This document shows, piece by piece, positions 55,790-64,000 of a stretch of 64,000 nucleotides of DNA. The number at the start of each line of letters is the position of its first letter. Position 1 is the first letter of the stretch. Below the pieces are notes generated by a model that did not search any database, was not told where the DNA came from, and worked only from the letters and a program-made list of their open reading frames with translations. Both the position numbers and the translations under genes were made by a program. The stretch is from Thermanaerosceptrum fracticalcis. Its GTDB lineage: Bacteria > Bacillota > Peptococcia > DRI-13. The DNA lies in contig NZ_CP045798.1 of NCBI RefSeq assembly GCF_000746025.2, forward strand, positions 2,613,001 to 2,677,000, in the 5' to 3' direction.

Positions 55790-57145
55790 ATGTTGAAAAA
55801 CCAAAACACAGAAATATGGCAAGCAATTTTATCCCAGTTAGAAAATGAATTGTCCAGACCTAGTTTTGAAACTTGGCTGAAATCAACTCATTTAATCTCT
55901 CTAGAGGACAACCATTTAATAATAGGTGTTCCTAACGAGTTTGCCAAAGACTGGCTGGAAAACCGCTATTATTCCCTTATCAAAAACAAGGCGGAGAATG
56001 TACTAAAAAGAGATGTTAAATTACATTTTGTTATTCCCGGCCAGGAACATGAAATAAGAGGAAAATTGGAAAAAAACCGTCCAGCCATGAAATCTTCTTT
56101 TCAGCTTGATGATTTCAGCGGTATGACACTTAATCCAAAATATACTTTTGATACCTTTGTCGTGGGTAACAGCAACAGGTTCGCCCATGCTGCCTCCTTG
56201 GCCGTAGCCGAAGCCATCGCCAAAGCTTATAATCCCTTGTTTATTTATGGGGGTGTAGGACTGGGGAAAACCCACTTAATGCATGCTATTGGCCATTACG
56301 CCCTGGAACACCATAAAAATGCCCGAGTCATGTATGTATCTTCAGAAAAATTTACCAATGAACTTATTAACGCTATCCGTGACGATAAAACGGTGGATTT
56401 TCGTAATAAGTATAGGAATATCGATGTATTGCTAGTCGATGATATTCAGTTTTTAGCCGGTAAAGAGAGAACCCAGGAAGAGTTTTTCCATACTTTTAAT
56501 GCCCTGCATGAGGCCAATAAACAAATCATTATTTCCAGTGACCGTCCACCCAAAGATATTCCCACTTTGGAGGACAGGCTCAGATCCCGCTTCGAATGGG
56601 GCTTAATTACTGATATTCAACCCCCTGATTTAGAAACCAGGATTGCTATCTTGCGTAAAAAATCAGAAATAGAAAATCTTGATGTACCTAATGAAGTCAT
56701 GGTCTACATAGCCAATAAAATACATTCTAACATCCGTGAATTAGAAGGAGCTCTAATCCGGGTTATCGCTTATTCTTCCTTAAGCAATCGTGATATTACC
56801 ATGGAACTCTGCATGGATGCTTTGAAAGACATTATTACTGATTCCCGTCCTAAATTAATTACTGCCAGCCTCATCCAGAATAAAGTTTCTGAGTATTTTG
56901 GTTTAAGGCTGGATGAATTTAAAGCCAAGAAACGAACAAGAAACGTGGCCTTCCCCAGACAGGTGGCCATGTACCTTTGCAGGGAACTCACGGATATGTC
57001 TTTACCTAAAATAGGTGAAGAATTCGGTGGGCGCGATCATACCACCGTCATCCATGCCCATGAGAAAATATCCGCCGATATTAAAAAAGACCCTCAACTG
57101 GAAGCGACCATCAAAAGTATTATTGAAAAAATCCAAAATGGTTAG
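55790..57145 (+). CDS. dnaA: Chromosomal replication initiator DnaA
   Basis: 451 aa from ATG ([10 protein letters not shown]) with GGAGAGGA 6 bases upstream; a TTG frame starting at 55766 would place that site inside the gene. Domain I ([21 protein letters not shown]), AAA+ domain with Walker [14 protein letters not shown] (about residues 154-166), Walker [10 protein letters not shown], sensor [19 protein letters not shown], and the DNA-binding domain IV signature [14 protein letters not shown]. It binds the boxes on both sides of its own gene. Confidence 0.97.
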   Translation: MLKNQNTEIWQAILSQLENELSRPSFETWLKSTHLISLEDNHLIIGVPNEFAKDWLENRYYSLIKNKAENVLKRDVKLHFVIPGQEHEIRGKLEKNRPAMKSSFQLDDFSGMTLNPKYTFDTFVVGNSNRFAHAASLAVAEAIAKAYNPLFIYGGVGLGKTHLMHAIGHYALEHHKNARVMYVSSEKFTNELINAIRDDKTVDFRNKYRNIDVLLVDDIQFLAGKERTQEEFFHTFNALHEANKQIIISSDRPPKDIPTLEDRLRSRFEWGLITDIQPPDLETRIAILRKKSEIENLDVPNEVMVYIANKIHSNIRELEGALIRVIAYSSLSNRDITMELCMDALKDIITDSRPKLITASLIQNKVSEYFGLRLDEFKAKKRTRNVAFPRQVAMYLCRELTDMSLPKIGEEFGGRDHTTVIHAHEKISADIKKDPQLEATIKSIIEKIQNG

Positions 57146-57147
57146 TA

Positions 57148-57369
57148 TGTGGATATTTTGACTGATAAAATGTTATCAACATGTGGATAAATCTTATAAT
57201 CCTTTTTTATTTGATGCATTGTGGACAGGCAAGTTAACTTGTCCACATTTTATTCAGACTTAAAAACTCAATAATAAAACGGCTCTTTCAAGGCTTTCCA
57301 CATATCCACATCCCTTACTACTATTACTACGATTTAAAGAAATTATTATTATATGCTGGGGGAGGCAGT
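57148..57369. other. oriC: oriC, downstream part with DnaA boxes, DnaA-trio and unwinding region
   Basis: DnaA-box-like sequences at 57148 (TGTGGATAT), 57173 (TTATCAACA), 57182 (TGTGGATAA), 57239 (TTGTCCACA) and a tandem TTTCCACATATCCACA at 57294-57310. Next to the last box, 57317-57329 reads CTACTATTACTA, i.e. 3'-GAT/AAT-5' repeats on the complementary strand, matching the DnaA-trio of Bacillus. An AT-rich run TTTAAAGAAATTATTATTAT (57333-57352) follows as likely unwinding element. IS110 copy B begins about 18 bp later. Confidence 0.82.
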
Positions 57370-57461
57370 AGCGTGAAAACATTCTCGACAAGCGTCGAAG
57401 ACCCCTGAGCTTAAAAAAGGGTATAGCAAACAAGCCCTAACGGAAGCAGAGCGCAGAAAGA

Positions 57462-58781
57462 TTAAGCAGGCAGCGTGATATGTTCGGGGTTTACGATACC
57501 ATGGGCAACCAAGAGTTTAGCAGCTTGCCTCAAAGCTTTCTCCTTTTGCTTATTGCGAAGCTCCACCGGCATATCAACATGGTAGAGGTCACAAGGATTG
57601 AAGACTTCACCTGATTGGAGCATATGATAAGTGGCTGTAAGTATCATTCTGGCAATGGCGATTATGGCTCGTTTCTTCCCTCGGCGCTTGGATATCCGCT
57701 CATATTTGATACGGTAGTAAGCGGAAGAATTCGATTTTACAGCGGCATGGGCTGCTTGCACGAGCGTGGGCTTGAGATAAACCCCGGCCCTCGTAATGCG
57801 AACGGACTTCTTTTTGCCTGCGGATTGATTGTTGCCGGGCGTTAGTCCCCCCCAGCAGCATAAGCGTTTCGAGGATGAGAACTGAGACATATCCGTACCA
57901 ATTTCGGAGAGGATCGTAATGGCTATGTTACGGTCAACTCCGGGAATGGTACACAGTAGGGCAATGGCGCTTTCCAAGGGTGCAGCCAACCGGGCGATGG
58001 TTTGGTCGAGGTCGGCAATGAGCTGCTCCACGAAATCCAAGTGTTTGCGGACGAAACGGATGCGTGTCTTCTGTTCCGCAGACATTTGAAAACCCTCAAT
58101 AGATTCGATGACCTCGTCGGCTTTCTTCTTCAAGGAGCGTTGCAGCAAGGAAACGCAATGTTTTGGATCGAAAGAATCCGAGTTTACAAGGTAGTCCGTG
58201 ATGGAAGAGGCAGATTTGCCAAACATGTCGGAAACGACAGCATCAAGGGCGACATTGCAAACGGTGAAAGCGTTCTGAAAGCGGTTCTTTTCGCTGGATT
58301 TACAGGAAACGAGCTTGAAGCGGTATCGCGTATACTCCCGCAAAATGCGGATGTTCTTGGACGGGATAAAGCTACCGGGAACCAGACCGAGGCGAAAAAG
58401 ATCGCCGATCCACTTGGAATCCTTGACATCATCCTTGTTGCCCTTAACAGCAGCAACCCACTTGGGGTTGGCGACGGTAACCCGGATGCTGTCCTCCAGC
58501 AAATTGTATATGGGAACATAATACTTCCCGGTGCTCTCCATGCAAACGTCAAAGCAGTTGTTGTCAATCAGCCACTGCTTAAACGCCAGAATGGATTTGT
58601 TAAAGGTAGAAAAACGCTTTTTTTTGTAACTCGGAACGATACCCTGCGTTGTGATGAGCGTAGCGACGAGAAATGTCTTGTGTACATCGACGCCACAACA
58701 GATGGGATAAACGATTCTCAGAATTCTCCCTCCTTGCAATGAAATTGTGAGGGAGAAGACAGTGACTGGATCGCCGCACAT
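57462..58781 (-). CDS. IS110-family transposase, copy B
   Basis: Identical protein to the transposase at 20724-22043: DEDD RuvC-like domain followed by Transposase_20 with the GGLTPGNNQSAGK segment. The favoured CTG start is at 58721, 5-6 bases behind AGGAGGGAG. Complete identity of both copies, including non-coding parts, shows recent transposition or gene conversion. It is oriented toward dnaA, so its transcript runs antisense into the DUE side of oriC unless it stops in the tail. Confidence 0.9.
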   Translation of the reverse strand: MCGDPVTVFSLTISLQGGRILRIVYPICCGVDVHKTFLVATLITTQGIVPSYKKKRFSTFNKSILAFKQWLIDNNCFDVCMESTGKYYVPIYNLLEDSIRVTVANPKWVAAVKGNKDDVKDSKWIGDLFRLGLVPGSFIPSKNIRILREYTRYRFKLVSCKSSEKNRFQNAFTVCNVALDAVVSDMFGKSASSITDYLVNSDSFDPKHCVSLLQRSLKKKADEVIESIEGFQMSAEQKTRIRFVRKHLDFVEQLIADLDQTIARLAAPLESAIALLCTIPGVDRNIAITILSEIGTDMSQFSSSKRLCCWGGLTPGNNQSAGKKKSVRITRAGVYLKPTLVQAAHAAVKSNSSAYYRIKYERISKRRGKKRAIIAIARMILTATYHMLQSGEVFNPCDLYHVDMPVELRNKQKEKALRQAAKLLVAHGIVNPEHITLPA

Positions 58782-58906
58782 TTAACGCTGAGTTAAAACA
58801 ATGATTAGCGTGCGGCCTCATGGCACCACTTATTTGTGCTTGTAAGGCGATCCTTACACTGGTTTTTATACTGATTTAAGCCAAGAGGCAGTCTGCAACT
58901 CGCCTC
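58773..58906 (-). ncRNA. Candidate IS110 bridge RNA (leader of copy B)
   Basis: Mirror image of 20599-20732 in copy A, with the same stems and the same ATAAAAACC loop sequence (58861-58869, minus strand). It lies between the transposase gene and the dnaN start. The two copies cannot be told apart by sequence. Confidence 0.55.
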
Positions 58907-59010
58907 ACCGTGCTTTGTAGTGTGCCTTCTCCTCAGACAGATTGTACTGTAATCAGGGTGGGTGTGCACCTGTTTTCATTACTATTTGTGTCGCCCGCAC
59001 CGGCGGCGCG

Positions 59011-59024
59011 AGATGGAGGTTTTT
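59011..59024 (+). promoter_or_regulatory. Hybrid ribosome binding site of dnaN made by the IS110 end
   Basis: AGATGGAG from the end of the element joins GTTTTT of the target to give GGAGG 5 bases before ATG 59025. The same junction occurs in front of the racemase-family gene at 20481-20494. Confidence 0.7.
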
Positions 59025-60128
59025 ATGAAAATAACAGCCACAAAAGAAAATCTTTTGTTTGGTGTTCAGGCCGTCCAAAAAGCAGTAAGTACAAAAAATA
59101 CCCTGCCTATTCTTATAGGTATTAAAATAGAAGCCCAGGGAAACTTACTGTATTTTACGGCCACTGATTTGGAAATGGGCATCCAGTGTTATGTTCCGGC
59201 TGATATCATTTATGAAGGAGCTATTGTTGTACCGGCCCGTCATTTTTCGGAAATAGTAAGGAGACTGCCCAACTGTACTATTACCCTGGAGTTGAACACC
59301 AATCACGAAATTACAATCAAATATGAAAACTCCGAACTTACTTTAAAAACCTTACCCCCCGATGATTTTCCCGTCCTGCCTAACATCAAAGGAAACTACG
59401 AAATATCCGTCCAGGCTTCACTCTTACGCCAAATGATCAGGCAGACTGTCTTTGCGGCGGGTAATGATGAAGCCCGTCCTTTGTTTACAGGAATATTATG
59501 TGAAGTAAATGAGAATAAGTTAAGAATGATAGCCACCGATACCCATCGTTTGGCTTTAAGGGAAGGTATTCCTCAAAGCAGTTCGGGGGATAATTTCAGT
59601 TTTATCGTTCCTAGAAAAATCATGTCTGAACTGGCCCGTCTTATTGTAGATGAAGATGAACCGTGTTTTATTTCCGTAACGAAAAACCAGGTATCTTTTA
59701 TGTCTGCCAATATTCGTTTAATGTGCAGGCTTTTGGAGGGACAGTTTCCTAACTACCGCCAGGTTATACCTACCCAGTTTAAGTCCAAAATACGCTGCAA
59801 GACAAAACTGCTGCAGGAATCCCTAGAAAGAATCTCTTTGTTTTCTATGCAAAACGATAACAGCAATACCATAAATATTAAGATTGATGAAATGACGATA
59901 GTAGTTTCTTCAAGGTCTGAGCTGGGACAGGGTTATGAACAAATCGCCGTGGAACAGGAAGGAGAACCTGTTAATATTTCCTTTAACGCCCGTTATCTCA
60001 TCGACGTCTTAAAAAACGTAGAGGCGGAAATGGTTACCATTGAGTTTACAGGTCCCTTAAGTCCGGGAATTGTGAGACCTGCCGACAGTGATAATTTCCT
60101 TTATTTGATTTTGCCTGTCAGGTCATAG
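59025..60128 (+). CDS. dnaN: DNA polymerase III beta subunit (sliding clamp)
   Basis: 367 aa; start at MKITATKENLLFGVQAVQKA, since the 21 codons upstream are IS110 sequence. Three clamp folds: residues about 1-120, 121-245 (with EARPLFTGIL and ATDTHRLALREG) and 246-367 (SFNARYLIDVLKNVEAE, ending LILPVRS). It encircles DNA and holds the polymerase. Normally co-transcribed with dnaA; here the IS110 copy in between means expression must come from read-through or a promoter inside the element. Confidence 0.96.
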   Translation: MKITATKENLLFGVQAVQKAVSTKNTLPILIGIKIEAQGNLLYFTATDLEMGIQCYVPADIIYEGAIVVPARHFSEIVRRLPNCTITLELNTNHEITIKYENSELTLKTLPPDDFPVLPNIKGNYEISVQASLLRQMIRQTVFAAGNDEARPLFTGILCEVNENKLRMIATDTHRLALREGIPQSSSGDNFSFIVPRKIMSELARLIVDEDEPCFISVTKNQVSFMSANIRLMCRLLEGQFPNYRQVIPTQFKSKIRCKTKLLQESLERISLFSMQNDNSNTINIKIDEMTIVVSSRSELGQGYEQIAVEQEGEPVNISFNARYLIDVLKNVEAEMVTIEFTGPLSPGIVRPADSDNFLYLILPVRS

Positions 60129-60144
60129 TAGGAGGGGCAGCCCC

Positions 60145-61275
60145 TTGTATTTAGAGAGATTGGGTCTTACTAATTATCGCAACTATGAAACATTAAACGA
60201 GGATTTCTCGGCCCAGTTAAATATTCTTTCCGGTCCCAATGCCCAGGGTAAAACAAATTTATTGGAAGCCATATATTACCTGGCCACGGGTAAGACCTAT
60301 CGTCCTGCCCGTGATCTCCAGTTAATTCGCTGGAATCATCAGGCCTTTTCTATTCAGGGAAAGATTAGAAATAAACAGGGATATGTGACCTTGGAGGTTC
60401 TTTATAAAATCGGTGAACAAAACAGCAAGGAAATAAAAGTGAACGGCCTAAAAATTTATAAGACTTCAGAGCTTTTAGGAAATTTAACTGCTGTTTTATT
60501 TGCGCCGGAAGATCTTAATATTATTAAAGGTTCTCCCCTGGAAAGAAGAAAAATTTTAGACAATGATATCTCCCAGGTAAGCCCGGGCTATTTTCTCAAA
60601 TTACAACAGTATAACAGGGTTTTGAACCAGAGAAATTATTTATTAAAAAAAATTCGTGAACGTGGTAAAGGCTTTGATGAACTGGAAATATGGAATGAAC
60701 AATTTCTAGAACTCAGTGAAAGTATTATTTTAAAAAGAATTAATGTCTTGGAGAAATTGTCGCCCTTAACCCGTTTGATGCAGCGAAAACTCACAAATGG
60801 CCAGGAAAACCTGGAAATTCGCTATCTTTTTTCCAGGCAGAAGGAACTCAAATTAAACCATGATTTAAAAAAGGTTTTACTGGAGGAATTGGAAAAGTAC
60901 CGGGGGGAAGAAATAAAAAAAGGAATATCTTTATGGGGACCCCATCGTGATGATTTATTAATCTCATTAAATGGCAATGATTTAAAAGTATATGGTTCCC
61001 AGGGACAGCATAGAACAGCTGTTTTAGCCTTAAAACTCTCGGAACTGGAATTTTTTAAAGCAGAATCCGGTGAATTTCCTGTCCTCCTCCTGGATGACGT
61101 ACTTTCTGAATTAGACCAGGAGAGAAGAGGATTTTTACTTAATATCATTAAAGAAAAAAAAATACAGTGTTTTATTACCACCACTGAAGACATAGCATTG
61201 GAAAATGACAGGATAACCATACAAAAATTTCTGATCCGGCAGGGTACGTTAATAAAATGCAGAGGAGGAAAGTGA
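60145..61275 (+). CDS. recF: DNA replication and repair protein RecF
   Basis: 376 aa from a TTG start 7 bases behind GGAGGGG. SMC-like ATPase: Walker A GPNAQGKTNLLEA (about residues 31-43), signature SQGQHRTAVLALKLSELEF, and Walker B FPVLLLDDVLSELD (about 316-329). It loads RecA at gaps. A gene normally inserted between dnaN and recF in many Firmicutes (the S4-domain protein YaaA) is absent here: only 16 bp separate them. Confidence 0.94.
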   Translation: MYLERLGLTNYRNYETLNEDFSAQLNILSGPNAQGKTNLLEAIYYLATGKTYRPARDLQLIRWNHQAFSIQGKIRNKQGYVTLEVLYKIGEQNSKEIKVNGLKIYKTSELLGNLTAVLFAPEDLNIIKGSPLERRKILDNDISQVSPGYFLKLQQYNRVLNQRNYLLKKIRERGKGFDELEIWNEQFLELSESIILKRINVLEKLSPLTRLMQRKLTNGQENLEIRYLFSRQKELKLNHDLKKVLLEELEKYRGEEIKKGISLWGPHRDDLLISLNGNDLKVYGSQGQHRTAVLALKLSELEFFKAESGEFPVLLLDDVLSELDQERRGFLLNIIKEKKIQCFITTTEDIALENDRITIQKFLIRQGTLIKCRGGK

Positions 61276-61548
61276 ATGTTTCTACATTTGGGCGGGGATA
61301 CTTCTGTTCTCTTAAGAGACGTTGTAGGAATTTTTGATCTCGATTCGATAAAAGACAGTCCAGCCACCAAGGAGTTTCTGGAAATTGCCAGGGATGAAGG
61401 ACTAATCTCCATGGTTGGTACAGAGGATAAAATTAAAAGTTTTATCATTACCAAAGAAAAGGTATATTACTCTCCTATTTCTTCCATAACTTTACAAAAG
61501 AGAGCTTTAAATATAATGGATTTAGAAGACGGATTAGAGGAGCAATAA
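61276..61548 (+). CDS. remB: Extracellular matrix regulator RemB (YaaB, DUF370)
   Basis: 90 aa: MFLHLGGDTSVLLRDVVGIF at the start and KSFIITKEKVYYSPISSITL later are diagnostic of RemB/YaaB, which follows recF in sporulating Firmicutes. It starts directly at the recF stop codon with GGAGG inside the recF end. A DNA-binding or matrix-regulatory role is known only by family. Confidence 0.88.
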   Translation: MFLHLGGDTSVLLRDVVGIFDLDSIKDSPATKEFLEIARDEGLISMVGTEDKIKSFIITKEKVYYSPISSITLQKRALNIMDLEDGLEEQ

Positions 61549-61575
61549 AAACTTGGTGCAAGCCAAGTTTTCTTT
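61547..61575 (+). terminator. Terminator after remB
   Basis: Stem AAAACTTGG/CCAAGTTTT with loop TGCAAG, followed by CTTTGTTTA. Separates dnaN-recF-remB from gyrB. Confidence 0.75.
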
Positions 61576-61650
61576 GTTTACTTCTAAATTAATGTAATTT
61601 CTTGTGAGGATATACAATAATTTGTTATAATTAACTTTTAGGAAGTCTGA

Positions 61651-63564
<1,914 letters not shown>

Positions 63565-63578
63565 GTATGGTAAGTGAA

Positions 63579-63612
63579 AAGACCCAGGCTTTAAAAAAAG
63601 CCGGGTCTTTAA
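63579..63612. terminator. Terminator after gyrB
   Basis: AAGACCCAGGCTTT paired with AAAGCCGGGTCTTT, loop of As, followed by AATTC. T-rich on both sides. Confidence 0.8.
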
Positions 63613-63761
63613 TTCTACCAGTCATTATAAAAATCGACAAAATCATATAGATAATTACAGTTTTAGTTAATTTACACTTATTGTCAGGCTTGTCTATCTC
63701 AGGTAAAATACATCAATGGGAGAATTTTTACTCACCCTTAACCTCCGGGAGGATGGTCGTT

Positions 63762-64000
63762 GTGCGTATCGCCGTAATTGATGATGAAAAGGGAATCTTG
63801 CTCTCTGTCAGTTTATTCTTAGAATTAGAAGGGCATACACCCCTTACTTTCTCTTCTCCCCTGGAGGCTTTAAAGTCTATTAACGGGGAGAATGTAGATT
63901 TAATCATTTTAGATATGCGCATGCCGGAAATGAACGGCGAGAGGGTGGCTAATCTGTTGAAAGCCAATCCCGAAACTAGGAATATTCCTTTAATTTTGTT
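63762..64000 (+). CDS. Response regulator receiver protein (partial, cut by window end)
   Basis: At least 79 residues from a GTG start 9 bases after GGGAGG (an in-frame ATG at 63753 is adjacent to that site). Receiver-domain residues are present: acidic pair in VIDDEKG (D7, D8), the phosphorylation aspartate in LIILDMRMPEMNG (about residue 50), and the beginning of the switch strand IPLIL. The effector domain lies outside the window. The gap 63613-63761 shows only a possible promoter. Confidence 0.85.
   Translation, partial: MRIAVIDDEKGILLSVSLFLELEGHTPLTFSSPLEALKSINGENVDLIILDMRMPEMNGERVANLLKANPETRNIPLIL

Larger units (their letters stand above)
57370..59018 (-). mobile_element. IS110-family insertion sequence, copy B (between dnaA and dnaN)
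   Basis: Same 1,649-bp element as at 20487-22135, inverted. On the minus strand it is flanked on the left by ATTTTCATAAAAAC (the dnaN start codon region, complementary strand) and on the right by ACTGCCTCCCCCAGC. Joining the flanks across one CT gives the pre-insertion sequence GGGGGAGGCAGTAGGTTTTT followed by ATGAAAAT of dnaN, a plausible native ribosome site. The element is transcribed opposite to dnaN and splits dnaA from dnaN. Confidence 0.9.

Overview
The window looks like the replication-origin region of an anaerobic, spore-forming, low-to-mid-GC Clostridia genome (Peptococcales-like; the family cannot be fixed from sequence alone). Signs of this are the classical Firmicutes origin gene order (rpmH-rnpA-yidD-yidC-jag-mnmE-mnmG-rsmG-noc-parA-parB on one side of oriC; dnaA-dnaN-recF-remB-gyrB on the other), the spore-associated gene yyaC, an electron-bifurcating type [FeFe]-hydrogenase (hndABCD), a tungsten/molybdenum aldehyde ferredoxin oxidoreductase, a 2-oxoacid:ferredoxin oxidoreductase and selenocysteine machinery (selB plus tRNA-Sec).

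Layout. 0.2-4.7 kb: a radical SAM protein and a TetR-ABC exporter operon whose regulator has lost its 5' end to an IS110 remnant (4.7-5.6 kb). 5.7-6.0 kb: a 5'-truncated copy of the tRNA-Sec locus. 6.1-29.1 kb: a large minus-strand accessory catabolic region with two tripartite tricarboxylate transporters (TctABC), a GntR regulator, AOR with a ferredoxin and a MoaD-like protein, an MBL-fold hydrolase, a CaiB-type CoA transferase, a four-subunit 2-oxoacid:ferredoxin oxidoreductase, an iron alcohol dehydrogenase, a mandelate-racemase/enolase-superfamily protein, and two 2-hydroxyacid dehydrogenases of different folds. My inference is import of an organic (hydroxy)acid, oxidation to a 2-oxoacid, then ferredoxin-linked oxidation to an acyl-CoA. 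This region is broken up by IS110, IS4-type, IS1380-type and group II intron remnants (20.5-23.7 and 27.8-32.0 kb). 32.2-36.6 kb: tRNA-Sec, selB, a YkvI-like transporter, yyaC and a YkuS-like gene. 36.7-40.7 kb: bactofilin, an M23 peptidase, DUF4446, a D-threonine-aldolase-like enzyme and DUF554. 40.9-45.5 kb: hndABCD. 45.7-55.3 kb: parS sites, parB, parA, noc, rsmG, mnmG, mnmE, jag, yidC, yidD, rnpA, rpmH. 55.4-57.37 kb: bipartite oriC around dnaA. 59.0-63.6 kb: dnaN, recF, remB, gyrB, then a response regulator that runs off the end.

The most interesting item is a 1,649-bp IS110-family element present as two identical copies in opposite orientation (20487-22135 and 57370-59018). Each copy lies directly against the start codon of a gene (the racemase-family gene and dnaN) at a shared ATTTTCATAAAAAC target. 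The 0.3-kb leader upstream of the transposase folds into a bridge-RNA-like series of stems, and one internal loop contains ATAAAAACC, which matches the target. The element's own end supplies GGAG of a new Shine-Dalgarno sequence, so the gene behind it may stay translatable. A third, decayed IS110 leader (5357-5617) is flanked by the same TTCATAAAAACC and also carries TAAAAACC inside. The dnaN copy has inserted about 15-25 bp beyond the predicted origin unwinding region, separating dnaA from dnaN.
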